From assembly GCA_054601695.1 (NCBI GenBank), contig BAAHQB010000068.1:1-64000 (forward strand): DNA of 64,000 nt, written 5' to 3'. Shown piece by piece: positions 18,271 to 31,765 of the stretch. How positions within the stretch are numbered: position 1 is the stretch's first letter; every line of letters starts with the position of its first letter. Origin of the DNA: Amorphochlora amoebiformis. Its lineage: Eukaryota; Cercozoa; Chlorarachniophyceae. A model generated the notes under the pieces. That model was not told the DNA's origin. It ran no database searches and worked only from the letters and a program-made list of their open reading frames with translations. The translations under genes were made by a program, and so were the position numbers.

Positions 18271-18446
18271 ACACAAATTCAAACGCTCACACATAGTTAA
18301 ATCTATATACAGAGAATTGGAATATGTATTGATATATATCCTTAATTTGAAAAGTGATAAGTGACATTACATTCTGACACGCCTGCAACTAACCCTGAAT
18401 CCAGATACTCATGCAAGCGTATAACTCTGTATATACATATGCATAC

Positions 18447-18518
<72 letters not shown>

Positions 18519-18601
18519 TTGTGTATTTATATATTTATATATGTAGTAAATATGAACGCATGCATAATATACATGCTTGGACATTTTCTTGTACATATAC
18601 A

Positions 18602-18677
<76 letters not shown>

Positions 18678-18816
18678 AATTTATATAGACGTATGCAAAA
18701 TATTTATGCATGTGCATGTATCCTTACATGTAGATATATAATGTATCAGTAGTGTACATATATATGTATATATATGTATGTATCATATATACATACATAT
18801 ACATATATACATATTA

Positions 18817-18856
<40 letters not shown>

Positions 18857-18862
18857 TATAAT

Positions 18863-18945
<83 letters not shown>
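18271..18945. repeat. Short unique spacer, then TA microsatellites
   Basis: 18271-18445 is AT-rich unique sequence without a coding signal. From 18446 the sequence is (TA)n with TATG steps and a CA run at 18863-18880, ending in a near-pure TA tract at about 18881-18942. Confidence 0.8.
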
Positions 18946-19440
18946 TACTGTGCGAGGTTGTTGGGTTTGAAATGAAGATTAAATCCAACTGGCTTCATTC
19001 CTAATCCATTCGATCATTCAAAAAAATCATCAGAGTATCACTCTCGTACTATTTGTGTGTTACTATCATATGTTCACGCAATGATTGAAATAATGTGTTC
19101 AAATGTCTTGAAGTGATCATCTGTATGTCAGCCCTCGTATTGGTTCGCGTATTGTTATCATATCATATCATCCTTTTGCCTTCATTTTATTAGTTTTTGA
19201 AAAAAGCAAACGGTTAGTTGACAAACCCGATTTCATTCGACTTCCACCCCCAGTGTAGCGTTGCGGTGTCCAGGTGGAGGGTTTGGCCAAGGAGCTCGTC
19301 ACCGGACGCCCACGGCTTGTCACGCGATCGCTTCCGAGGTACAAGAAGTGCCTGCAATATTATATTTAATTAAAACCTATATCGATATTACTGTGTATGT
19401 GGGTGAATGTAATACAGATATATTTAGCATAAGAATATAT
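18946..19440. other. Unique island with moderate GC
   Basis: Non-repetitive sequence between two microsatellite fields. It contains direct words ATCATATCATATCAT near 19156 and a GC-rich 80-base piece at 19260-19339 described separately. No longer coding frame is seen. Confidence 0.5.
19260..19339 (+). other. Possible orphan exon
   Basis: A GC-rich 65-80-base piece is bounded by splice-like signals: a pyrimidine-rich stretch ending CCCCCAG at 19254 or GTGTCCAG at 19274, and a GT donor at 19340. From 19275 one frame reads VEGLAKELVTGRPRLVTRSL, which looks like folded protein rather than repeat. No partner exon was found nearby and I do not recognise the family. It may be an exon relic. Confidence 0.2.
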
Positions 19441-19517
19441 ATATATATATATATATAGATGTATCTAAATGATCATAGTTACATTAGGTTTCAAAATATC
19501 ATAACACAAACAAACAA

Positions 19518-19557
<40 letters not shown>

Positions 19558-19641
19558 GTATGTATACATAGATACATGTATATATGTATAGATTATATAA
19601 AGGGATATGAGAGGGTTTGCACCGAAAGGTATACATATGTA

Positions 19642-19688
<47 letters not shown>

Positions 19689-19743
19689 GCACATATTGAT
19701 GGATAGATATGTACGCATACATATACATAAATAATATGCGTGA

Positions 19744-19788
<45 letters not shown>

Positions 19789-19840
19789 ATATATATATTA
19801 TATATATTATATATATATATTATATGTAATATTGTTAAAG
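19441..19840. repeat. TA/CA microsatellites with short unique pieces
   Basis: (TA)n at 19434-19458, (CA)n at 19519-19542, mixed TATG/TACA steps to 19700, and (TA)n with TTATAT breaks at 19749-19825. Unique islands lie at about 19460-19510 and 19590-19630. Confidence 0.8.
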
Positions 19841-19844
19841 CAAC

Positions 19845-20045
19845 AATAGAAATAGCATGAGGGGACCTAATTCAAAGAGTAGATATCGATAGCGGGCTAA
19901 ATATCGTCGTATACTATTATAGATGAAGATTGCTAGAGATTCCAGAGATTCTTGGAGATCGTCTGATCCTAGTACCAGGTAGCAGCCAGTAGTGGCCGGT
20001 AGTATCCGGTAGTAACAGGGCTTAGAGTATTAGGTTACATGACGT
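19845..20045. repeat. Dispersed repeat, copy A (partner at 59.15 kb)
   Basis: The sequence ATAGCATGAG...CAAAGAGTAGATATCGATAGCGGGCTAAA, then CTAGAGATTCCAGAGATTCTTGGAGATCG, then GGTAGTA/CCGGTAGTA tandem words, matches the ordered motifs at 59151-59350. Both copies sit directly after a TA microsatellite. The 3' ends carry TAGTACCGG-like words in opposite orientations. Confidence 0.7.
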
Positions 20046-20124
20046 GAAGTGAGCATATGACATTTACGGAGCTTTTCCAAGATTCGAGTGTGAACGTTCT
20101 TCGAAACTTCTTCAATGAACTGGC

Positions 20125-20420
20125 TGAGAGCGTCCCTTTATCATTCGTTATAAGTGAACTACATCGATCTCTGGACTATAAGTGGACTACATCGATCTCT
20201 GCACTAGCGGTCTAGAATGTCCCTTTCTCATTCGACATAAACCAACTGGACTACAGCCAATCTCAGGACTGTCGTTCTAGAAGTCCCTTTATCATTCGAT
20301 ATAAACCAACTGGACTACAATCGATCTCTGGGGTAGCGTCCTGGAATGTTCGTTTATCATTCGATATAAACCAACTGGACTACAATCGATCTCTGGACTA
20401 CCGTTCTGCCAAACCGGTGC
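20125..20420. repeat. About 64-65-bp minisatellite
   Basis: Units CATTCG(A/G)(T/C)ATAAACCAACTGGACTACA.TCGATCTCTGG...TAGCGTTCTAGAATGTCCCTTTAT recur four to five times with growing divergence at the left end (TGAACTACATCGATCTCTGGACTATAAG). No gene. Confidence 0.85.
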
Positions 20421-20452
20421 GCCAACAATAATATATAATATATATATATATA

Positions 20453-20485
<33 letters not shown>

Positions 20486-20744
20486 TGTATATACACTTGC
20501 TTGCCTCACTAGTGTTTGGACTTGTTCAATATTTGATCACTCCTTTCGCTGAGGTAAGTGGGAATATGGAATACGCGGCAAACGTATTTCATTCAAATTT
20601 GTATATGAGTATAATTCAATCTTTGGGCAATTTCTGCCTTAGTTGATATTGAAACTCAGCAAAGTGAATCAAATTCTTGGCAGTAAGTAAATTCCCTTCT
20701 GTCTTGATTGATACCACAACTCTGATCAAAGAGTAGGTTACCAC

Positions 20745-20794
<50 letters not shown>

Positions 20795-20870
20795 CACACA
20801 CACACATATATATTATATATATATATTATATATATATATATATATGTATATATTGTTGATATGTGGTTAC
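20421..20870. repeat. TA microsatellites with a unique insert
   Basis: (TA)n at about 20429-20495 and 20746-20855, with unique AT-rich sequence at 20496-20745. Nothing coding is supported. Confidence 0.75.
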
Positions 20871-21375
20871 CGTAATTCCTTTGCGTGATCTATTGGAGAC
20901 GTGTTAGCGGGGGTGTATTTACCCATAGCCTCCTGCCTATGTACATATAACTTGACACAAATACCTAACATCTGCCGATTTTTATACACAACTTACGCAT
21001 GTAACATACTTAGCCGAGCGATGGTAATTCCTAGGTTAGGGTCTTGCATATGAGAAAGCAACATGAGGGTCTTGCATATGAGAAAGCAACATGTCTTAGA
21101 TGTCAATCAAACATCAAATATCCCTCATCTTATCCATCACTTGTTGTATGGAAATGTATCACACATACCTACATGCATATGAGATTCAGTATGCCAAACA
21201 ATAGTTTAGCCTGAACCGCGTACGTCTGAATGTCGCATTATTACACTACGATACCGAAACATTTCTTTATGCTACGACAACATCCATATAGCTATAGATA
21301 TGACATCTATGTGATATGCTTTATATGGTTGTGTTGATGATGATTGGGCGACAATATCCCTTACACCATGTTCAC
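20871..21375. other. Unique spacer with 28-bp perfect duplication
   Basis: Non-repetitive AT-rich sequence. AGGGTCTTGCATATGAGAAAGCAACATG is repeated exactly at 21038-21065 and 21066-21093. No coding frame over 60 codons with protein-like composition. Confidence 0.7.
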
Positions 21376-21380
21376 ACAAC

Positions 21381-21405
21381 ATTATATATATATATATATA
21401 TTATG

Positions 21406-21441
<36 letters not shown>

Positions 21442-21448
21442 TATCTAC

Positions 21449-21490
<42 letters not shown>

Positions 21491-21856
21491 TACCGATATA
21501 TGTACAAATTATATATATATATATATATATATAAATATATCAATATATAATATATATATATATATATTATACACCCCCCCCCCCCCCCCCCCCCCCCCCC
21601 CACACACAAAAAAAAAACAAAAAACACAAAAAACACAAAAAACACAAACACACACACCCACACAATACATAAAAAAAAAAAAATATATATATAGTATATA
21701 TTAGATTAATTATTAATAATAAAAAAAAGAGAGAGAGTGTGTAATTATATATATATATATGTATATATATATATTACATAAATATACATACATGTATATA
21801 TGTATGTGTATATATATATGTATATACATACATATATATATATATATATATTTATA

Positions 21857-21917
<61 letters not shown>

Positions 21918-22056
21918 TGTATATATGTATAGCGATATGGTTGTGTATGTTTGTATTTGCTGTTATGCATATAAATGTAATGAATAAATATATACCGATA
22001 TGCGTGTGTGCATCTATATTCATTCTTATGTATGTATATACATACATATATATGTG

Positions 22057-22087
<31 letters not shown>

Positions 22088-22136
22088 ATGAATATATTAC
22101 AAATATATATATATATATATATAAATATATATATAC

Positions 22137-22178
<42 letters not shown>

Positions 22179-22435
22179 ATATACGTATTTATATGTGTAT
22201 TATATCTAAAAAATAATATATATATACATATTATATGGTATAATATACGCATGTGTGCATATGTATTTTGATCTGATGTATATGTAGACATGCAATACAA
22301 ATCACATTGATTGTTACCATTTCCGGTTGACGTCCAGAGCATCCATTCGTCCACATGCTTCTTCAAAACTCTTGAGGTAGTGCATATTGCTTATATACAT
22401 TCAACATAAGGACATACACTTGTACATATCAACAA

Positions 22436-22476
<41 letters not shown>

Positions 22477-22738
22477 TATATACTTATATACACACACATA
22501 TATATATATATATATAAATATGTACATATGTGTATGTGTACATATGTGTATATGTATATATATTATATATATGTATGTATGTATATATATGTATGTACAT
22601 AAATTATATATGTATATATATATATATATATGTATGTATATATATATATATATATGTATATTTATGTATATATGCATATGTATATATATATTTGTATGTA
22701 TATGTATGTGTATATATATAAATATATGTACGTTTTGA
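21381..22738. repeat. TA/TG microsatellite field around the C run
   Basis: (TA)n with TATG/TACA steps at 21381-21570, 21740-22215 and 22436-22725. Between them lie the C run, an A-rich stretch at 21602-21735 and unique AT-rich sequence at about 22216-22430. No gene. Confidence 0.8.
21574..21601. repeat. Uninterrupted run of 28 C
   Basis: A pure C homopolymer lies between a (TA)n tract and an A/C-rich stretch (21602-21680) of CA repeats and A runs of up to 13. Such runs are unstable and prone to sequencing length errors. The complementary G28 could form quadruplex structures. Confidence 0.95.
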
Positions 22739-23261
22739 TATAATTGATGTTTGACGATGTAAGAGAGTACACAGCGTAAGATAAAGTTAGTGAGTACAGA
22801 TATACAGACGATAGGTAGTGAATACAGATATACAGACGCTTCTCCGACAAGGAATGAAGGAAATTTTCCTACAATTCCTCAAGCAAGTGAAGTACGTCAC
22901 CAAGCGTGACCATCATGGTATGGTAGCTGAATCATTGGAAGGAGACCTCAAAGCAAGCGTGGTAGTCGAATGATTGGAACGCAACCTCATAACCAACCAA
23001 CAGATGCACTACACTAGACGAATTCTAATAACCATGATATGGTAATGGAGATATCCAAGTAACTCTCATGTGACGACAAACACCTGTCTTCGCACCCCAA
23101 ACCCAAACTGCTGCGCTAACAATTAATCAATCAATGTAGTTGAATATATTTTCGACAAGCATATTAGTACATAGTATGTATGTATACATCTGGAACCTCA
23201 GCATCTGTTTCAAAATATCCGAAGGCCAGCCCGTCCTCGCGACAAAATAAGCTGAAAACGT
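22739..23261. other. Unique island with short internal duplications
   Basis: Moderate-GC sequence. A 39-codon frame starts at ATG 22854 ([20 protein letters not shown]...) and looks protein-like, but its second half overlaps a 44-bp imperfect tandem duplication (TGGTAG..GAAT.ATTGGAA.G..ACCTCA) at about 22922-22998. It has no splice partner that I can see, so it is left as a weak exon candidate. Confidence 0.35.
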
Positions 23262-23552
23262 AACTCAGATCAAAGCTCAACTCAAAACGGAACCCAACTC
23301 AACTCAAAATGGAACCCAACTCTAACTCAAAACGGAACCCAACTCAAATCAAAACGGAACCCAACTCAACTCAAAACGGAACCCATCAACTCAAAATGGA
23401 ACCCAACTCAACTCAAAACGGAACCCAACTCAACTCAAAACGGAACCCAACTCAACTCAAAACGAAACCCAACTCAACTCAAAACGGAACCCAACTCAAC
23501 TCAAAACGAAACCCAACTCAACTCAAAATGGAACCCAACTCAAAATTAAACA
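23262..23552. repeat. 22-bp minisatellite, about 12-13 copies
   Basis: Unit AACTCAACTCAAAACGGAACCC with AAAATGG and AAAACGA variants. Because the period is not a multiple of three, the three plus-strand frames rotate through the same peptide words (Asn/Pro/Thr/Gln/Lys), giving a misleading open frame. Confidence 0.93.
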
Positions 23553-23559
23553 TTTCCAT

Positions 23560-24722
<1,163 letters not shown>

Positions 24723-24731
<9 letters not shown>

Positions 24732-25110
24732 TAGGATTGCCTGTAATTGTGCCATCCCGTGTCTCTGAGAGCCGTTTGCATTTCGGGCCATATGGAAGAG
24801 TGATCTATCTTCATACCAAATATCACTCACTCTTATCATAACACATCACATGTTGTCGATACACCACCTTCATAACAAACATCAATCATAACACATGTTG
24901 TCGATGCACATGAATCATAACACATGTCGATACAGCTTCGCGGCAAACCAAACATCAATCACAACACATATCATGCCAAACATCAATCACAACACATATC
25001 ATGCCAAACATCAATCATACACATTACCTAAACAGCTTCATTGCAAGCATTAATCATAACACATATCGAAACAGCCTCATTGGAAACATCAATCATCACT
25101 CATCATCATC
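24723..25110. repeat. Unique lead-in and degenerate CATCAATCATAACACAT repeats
   Basis: After about 110 unique bases, the words CATCAATCA(T/C)AACACAT(A/G)T recur at irregular 30-50-bp spacing from about 24835. They grade into the regular 38-bp array that follows. Confidence 0.65.
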
Positions 25111-25111
25111 A

Positions 25112-25625
25112 TCAATCGAAACAATACATACACATGCACACTTAGATCAAGGACATCAATCGAAACAATGCATGCACACTTAGATCAAGCTCATCAATCG
25201 AAACAATGCATGCACACATACATCAAGCTCATCAATCGAAACAATACATGCACACTTAGATCAAGGACATCAATCGAAACAATGCATGCACACTTAGATC
25301 AAGGCACATCAACCGAAACAATGCATGCACACATACATCAAGCTCATCAATCGAAACAATACATGCACACTTAGATCAAGCTCATCAATACATGCACACA
25401 TAGATCAAGCTCATCAATCGAAACAATACATACACATGCACACTTAGATCAAGGACATCAATCGAAACAATGCATGCACACTTAGATCAAGCTCATCAAT
25501 CGAAACAATGCATGCACACATACATCAAGCTCATCAATCGAAACAATACATGCACACTTAGATCAAGCTCATCAATACATGCACACATAGATCAAGCTCA
25601 TCAATCGAAACAATGCATGCCCTCA
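25112..25625. repeat. 38-bp minisatellite with 302-bp higher-order repeat
   Basis: Unit CTTAGATCAAG(C/G)(T/A)CATCAATCGAAACAATGCATGCACA, about 13 copies, with CATACATCAAG and shortened variants. A whole block beginning CAATACATACACATGCACACTTAG at 25122 recurs at 25424, a shift of 302 bp (about eight units). Block-level duplication is therefore superimposed on unit-level amplification. Confidence 0.92.
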
Positions 25626-25832
25626 TACAACAAGGACTCATGTACATTGCAAACATCAACCAAAACGATACATTTGCGCACAAATCGAACCATATTACAC
25701 CTAGATATCAATGCATACAGGATTAGAGATTGGTCATGTAATACTCCCTCTTATAACGTATAACCCAAGTGTATATTCTAATATACAAAAGATGTTCATG
25801 CACGCTAGTATATACATAATATATATATTATA

Positions 25833-25896
<64 letters not shown>

Positions 25897-25928
25897 CGTA
25901 TGTATATTTTAAAATACATGTTTACTTT

Positions 25929-25964
<36 letters not shown>

Positions 25965-26032
25965 TATATATATATATATATATATACATATATATTTGAT
26001 AATCTTACACATGTATACATACACACACACGA

Positions 26033-26071
<39 letters not shown>

Positions 26072-26308
26072 CATACATATATATATACATACATATATAA
26101 TATTAGTATACACATTTATATTACAAAATTCTACATAAATATAAATGTAAATATACAGATAAATATGCACATATATACACACACAAGTATTATACGCATA
26201 TGTATAATATATATACATATATATATATGTATATTTATATATATATATATATATAATATATATATGTATATATATATATATATATAAATAAATACATAAA
26301 TAAATATG

Positions 26309-26393
<85 letters not shown>

Positions 26394-26395
26394 CA
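25626..26395. repeat. Short unique spacer, then TA/CA microsatellites
   Basis: 25626-25812 is unique. The rest is (TA)n with a CA run at 26019-26055, TAAATAAATACATAAATAAATA at 26284-26305 and a near-pure TA tract of about 70 bases at 26320-26391. Confidence 0.85.
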
Positions 26396-26640
26396 TCCAC
26401 ATAATGATATATGTAGCCACCTGATATATAATCGTCTAAGTTGTCAGTTTCGAAGTTGAGTTGAAATGCAACTCGTTTCAACCCATTGGAGGTGTAACCA
26501 CCCCCTCCCGTAAATACTCGAGGAGTTTGGGTTGAAAATGCCCGCTTTGGTCCTGCCGTTCTCCTCAGAAGAAGTCGCATATGTTTCATCTGAACAACAT
26601 CCAAAACAATATCTTGAATCGTATTTAAATAGATGACGGT
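26396..26640. other. Unique island, no confident gene
   Basis: Moderate-GC unique sequence. The minus strand is open through it and into the next minisatellite, but the translation has no recognised domain and most of the ORF is repeat-derived. Confidence 0.4.
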
Positions 26641-26995
26641 TGACACGATAGTAATAAATGCAAACGGAAGGGGAGTTGAGGTGAAATGGTAACAAAAGCG
26701 AAGGGAAAGGGTGTTGAGGTGAAATGACAATAGAAGCGAAGGGAAAGGGTGTTGAGTTAATAGAAAGAAGCAAAGGGAAGGAGTGTTGAGGTGAAATGGT
26801 AATAGAAGCAAAGGAAAGTGGTGCAAGGGGTGTTGAGGTGACATTGTAACAGAAGCGAAGGGAAAGGGTGTTGAGGTAATAGAAAGAAGCAATGGGAAGG
26901 AGTGTTGAGGTGAAATGGTAATAGAAGCGAAGGGAAAGGGTGTTGAGGTGAAATGGTGATAGAAGAAAGGGAAGGAGTGTTGAGATTCGAGTTCG
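26641..26995. repeat. 38-bp minisatellite (GAAGCGAAGGGAAAGG family)
   Basis: Unit AATAGAAGCGAAGGGAAAGGGTGTTGAGGTGAAATGGT, about nine copies, some shortened (TTGAGGTAATAGAAAG). The period is not a multiple of three; all three minus-strand frames stay open and share the same Ser/Pro/Phe/Leu-rich words. It is unrelated in sequence to the 38-bp repeat at 25.1 kb. Confidence 0.9.
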
Positions 26996-27064
26996 AACGA
27001 AGACAAAGGCCGAAGTTTTCAAAGCGCATCTGTATTCGAATTGCAGAATTGCAACCTATTCGCA

Positions 27065-27335
27065 GTCTTTTATATACCCCTTTCGTGGTGTTTTCGTAGT
27101 GTTTTTCGTAGTATTTTTGTAATGTTTCGTAGTTTTTTCGTAGTATTTCTGCATTTTTTCGTAGTGTTTTCGTAGAGTTTTCGTATGGTTTTCGTAGTGT
27201 TTTCGTAGTGTAATGTTTTCGAGTTTGCTTTCCAGGAAAGTCTACTACAAGTTAGGTCTCGACTGAGAAACCTCTACAAAAGCATACGAAAACACTACGA
27301 AAACACTACGAAAACACTACGAAAACACTAAGAAA
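27065..27335. repeat. Inverted repeat of tandem TTTTCGTAGTG / CACTACGAAAA arms
   Basis: The left arm (about 27083-27217) holds ten or more TTTTCGTAGTG-like units; the right arm (about 27281-27333) holds four CACTACGAAAA units and partial ones. The loop is about 65 unique bases (CGAGTTTGCTTTCC...GAAACCTC). The arms can pair into a foldback structure. Confidence 0.88.
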
Positions 27336-27344
27336 TATTATACA

Positions 27345-28080
27345 CGTGTGTATCCCCACTCTTCTCAAAAACCACGTCAATGTGTATATTTTACATTCCC
27401 CGCCAAGTGTACATTCCGAGAAATAAAATTTATTCCTTCGGAACCCAGGGGAATGGAATCCGAACTAGACTGGCGGCGTTGTGCGGCCATGTTGATCCAT
27501 ATCGGGATATTGAAGACCTGTCTTGAGTATCCGACATCTGATTGATCCTGATGGAAGCCAAGCATAAACGATCTTAGAATGTTCTTCTCACAAGATTTCT
27601 CTTGTAAGGGTAGGGCTTCTTGTTGGGCGTCGTGGTCATAAGGAGGCATGAAGCAACTCACGTGTTGGGGTCTATGTACCTCCTCGGCCCTTTGGACAGC
27701 TCACTTGGAAGCTGGTAGGCGCAGTGGAGTAGGACGAGCAAGGCAGGAATATCCTCTCCGTCCAAGTTTGACTTTCAAGACGTAGCCGTCGTCGCTTCGT
27801 CCTCGCCGGAGAAAGACATCATTTTCTCAGGACTCACGTGATCTAAACGTTGCTGCACATGGCGTGATGTATGCTGGCGATTTCAAAATCGTGGGAGCTA
27901 GGCTAGCGAGCTGACGAGATTGGAAGCGGAGGTGTTTCCGTTGGATGTTTCGAGCCTGTATTCCGCCTGGCATTTTGGACGGTTCCCGCACATTGAGAGG
28001 TTGGTGGTGCGGGAGATGCGGGAGATGCGGGAGGTTTATGCGCCGTTGCTTTAACTCAATTACACTATGGAGAAACCAAG
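27345..28080. other. Unique moderate-GC island
   Basis: The longest non-repetitive, higher-GC stretch outside the recognised genes. Frames of 65 codons (+, 27348-27545) and 94 codons (-, 27377-27661) exist but have no known domain. A small 9-bp repeat (GCGGGAGAT) lies at about 28006-28036. A possible minus-strand exon at 27662-27768 is listed separately. The island may be the remains of a spliced minus-strand gene. Confidence 0.4.
27662..27768 (-). other. Possible exon, weakly BTB/POZ-like
   Basis: The minus strand reads LDGEDIPALLVLLHCAYQLP followed by SELSKGPRRYIDPN and then a GTGAGT donor at 27661-27656. The pattern of an acidic turn, Leu-rich helix and an aromatic/Val-Pro pair resembles the middle of fungal-type BTB/POZ domains. 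The upstream acceptor would be the AAAG just before 27768. No matching N- or C-terminal BTB exon was identified, so the call is tentative. Confidence 0.2.
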
Positions 28081-28089
28081 GTTGCCCAT

Positions 28090-28209
28090 TTACTTATACC
28101 TATATGTTATGTATATCAGATATACACATATACATGCTTATAACTTCATGTAGTATCAACATACGTATATTCTATATGTATATATATATATATATAAATA
28201 TATATAATA

Positions 28210-28252
<43 letters not shown>

Positions 28253-28265
28253 AATATGTAATATA

Positions 28266-28306
<41 letters not shown>

Positions 28307-28321
28307 ATTACAATATATATT

Positions 28322-28415
<94 letters not shown>

Positions 28416-28417
28416 TA

Positions 28418-28487
<70 letters not shown>

Positions 28488-28512
28488 TGTCAATATATAC
28501 ATATGTATATAG

Positions 28513-28549
<37 letters not shown>

Positions 28550-28743
28550 TAAATATACATATATACATCTTTCGTCTTCACGTGTGAAGTCAACATTCTA
28601 TTTCTATGTATTTCTGCAATACGTAGATATGTATATACGAATATACGTATGTGTATATGTTGCAATGTGTAATATATATGTATGTGTGTATATATATATG
28701 TATATATATATATATATATGTATTGCAATATATATATATATAT

Positions 28744-28815
<72 letters not shown>
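28090..28815. repeat. TA microsatellite field
   Basis: (TA)n from about 28165, with near-pure runs at 28330-28408 and 28425-28480 separated by an A-rich step. A unique break (CTTTCGTCTTCACGTGTGAAGTCAAC) lies at 28568-28593. No gene. Confidence 0.88.
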
Positions 28816-28839
28816 TACATGCTCATGCATGTGCAACAA

Positions 28840-29170
28840 TACATGAAGGTAGCCAAAGTGATCCCAGAAGCCTTTAGATCTGCCGCCAACCCCAACGCCA
28901 ACGCCAACGAAGAGTATTGTTGGCCCAATATCAGTCCTCTACTTAAGTAATGCCACAACACTATCTCCAACTTACATCCTATGGTTAACGAACGCTCTCC
29001 AAACTGCCGACAAGCCAAAGAGAGAGGACAAACATACATATACACGCACTCACCATTACGACTGCCGACAAGCCAAAGAGAGACAGAGAGGACAACACAC
29101 ACGCCCTGAGGATCACCACTGCCGACAAGCTACAGAGAGAGAAACAACACACACACACACACACACACTA
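28840..29170. repeat. Unique sequence with three CTGCCGACAAG modules
   Basis: CTGCCGACAAGC(C/T)A(A/C)AGAGAGA occurs three times, at about 29006, 29060 and 29118, spaced 54-58 bp. It is preceded by an ACGCCA hexamer repeat (CCCCAACGCCAACGCCAACGA) at about 28892 and followed by a CA run at 29148-29168. Confidence 0.75.
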
Positions 29171-29204
29171 ACGATCACAACTTAGATGCTACCTTATCTT
29201 GTAT

Positions 29205-29265
29205 ATATATATATTTATATATAGATGTATATAAATATATACATGTATATATATGTGTGTGTGCG

Positions 29266-29304
<39 letters not shown>

Positions 29305-29317
29305 ATATGTATATACA

Positions 29318-29350
<33 letters not shown>

Positions 29351-29364
29351 CGTACACATATATT

Positions 29365-29396
<32 letters not shown>

Positions 29397-29430
29397 TTAG
29401 ATACATATATCTGCACATATATATACACAT

Positions 29431-29495
<65 letters not shown>

Positions 29496-29515
29496 ATATG
29501 TAAACATATGGAATA
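29205..29515. repeat. TA/CA microsatellite
   Basis: (TA)n with TATG/TACA steps and a CA run at 29426-29441. No gene. Confidence 0.88.
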
Positions 29516-30780
29516 TATATAATCAATGTATACCTGTGTATCTTTGTACATTACGTTGCAAAATGTATTTCTCAGATGCAATGCGTTTCTAAGAACATTG
29601 TAGACATTAGGAAAGTTGATAGTCAAGAAAGAATTCAAGAACCTGCACAACTAACCTACTCATTTGATAACTTTTCATCTCACGGACTGCAGTCTACATA
29701 TTATCTAGATTATATCTTCCATCAATCATGGCAATATTTATAACCTCAGTACTCATGTAGACTCATATGCGCATGTACTAGATCTAGTAGATGTAGGGTC
29801 TAGATTATGAAATATCTAGAAAATCTCTAGTTCTAGAAGTTATTGACAATACGCGTCACACACGGTACTTACTTACTGTAGACGAAATAAGTACTAGTAG
29901 TATATTCCGATTTTGATTACCAGACCATGATATAGCGGAGCGATCTCACTATAATGGATTCAGACTTGAAAAACAGTTGTCTTTATAAATTTAAATCAAG
30001 TTGATATACGCACGTAAATTGACGTAATCGTTACAATAAACAGTACTATAATAGTAGATCCTTAAGCTGGTGCGTGCATGTTTCTCAATCAGTCATATCT
30101 ACGTATGTATTATCATAAATTACTAATTATTAGTGTACCATAGTATGATCGGCCAGATTACTACATATATACATACAAGGCATATGAGTACGCACGACAT
30201 ATATACTCCAGAATCATGCATTACACTGTATTTACACAATACACGAGTAGTAGTATACGTCACAAACCTTGATGCGTACCATCATTGGTACATAACAATA
30301 CGTATCACCGTACACGGTATGATACATTGCATACGTATCAACGGTACCCTGTGCGTACGTGTATCATGATCAGAGTGAGCAGCTACGGCATCTAGAGCAT
30401 ATATATACGTACGTACGTACATCAGTATATGCACAAACACATACGTCTAGACGGTACGCATATTCGAACACATTCTCTGTTAAACCAGTTAAACTTAGCA
30501 CAACTTAAAGCTAGTAAGTTTAGTAACATTGTCGAATTGATGTCCAACTAAGCTAGCTAATAACCAGAGTAAATATAGTACGAACAGTGCTAGGCCACCA
30601 GGCTCGCATGGACCGCCATTGATTCACTAGATTCAGGGCAAGTTAACTTACGAAAGTTCAAAGTAGTTGCGATGCGTATATCTGGTACTAGAACAGATAC
30701 AGAATAAATAATTAATATTCGTACTACTCAGTAAAGGTTTTGGAAATATACGCGCGTAAACATGTGACACAACATATACA
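29516..30780. other. Long non-repetitive AT-rich spacer
   Basis: The longest stretch without a long microsatellite or obvious tandem repeat. It is rich in CTAG, TACGTA and ACGTAC words (ACGTACGTACGTAC at about 30406-30419). The only frame over 70 codons (30133-30369) is stop-prone repeat-like Thr/His sequence without a domain. Nothing coding is supported. Confidence 0.6.
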
Positions 30781-31355
<575 letters not shown>

Positions 31356-31370
31356 TATATGTATGTATAT

Positions 31371-31565
31371 GTAGATATTTATATTCGTTCCACTCCTGGT
31401 CCGGGTTCGGGTCGGGTTCGGTTCTGCCTACGCCGTGATGTCGTCGTGTGATAATAAGTCCTTAGATCATATCGCTTCCGCACTCGTTAGTTCACTTCAC
31501 TTACAGAAAATCGGTAAGAAGAATAACGAATACTTCACTATAATACCTATCCTACTCTTACTAAT

Positions 31566-31618
<53 letters not shown>

Positions 31619-31765
31619 ATATTTATATGTAGATATTTATATTCCTTATTAATATGTTATTATGTCGGCGTGTGATAATAAAAATTAAATCAGATAGATT
31701 AAGTATTAGTTATCATCACATATAGAATATCGCTAAGAAGAATATCGATTACTATGATACCTATA

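Noticed and set aside
22854-22973. 39-codon frame [20 protein letters not shown]...
   Set aside because: Overlaps an imperfect tandem duplication and lacks partner exons; kept only as a note in the island entry.
26131-27006. Minus-strand 291-codon frame
   Set aside because: Built from the 38-bp minisatellite and TA repeat; alternative frames read the same peptide words.
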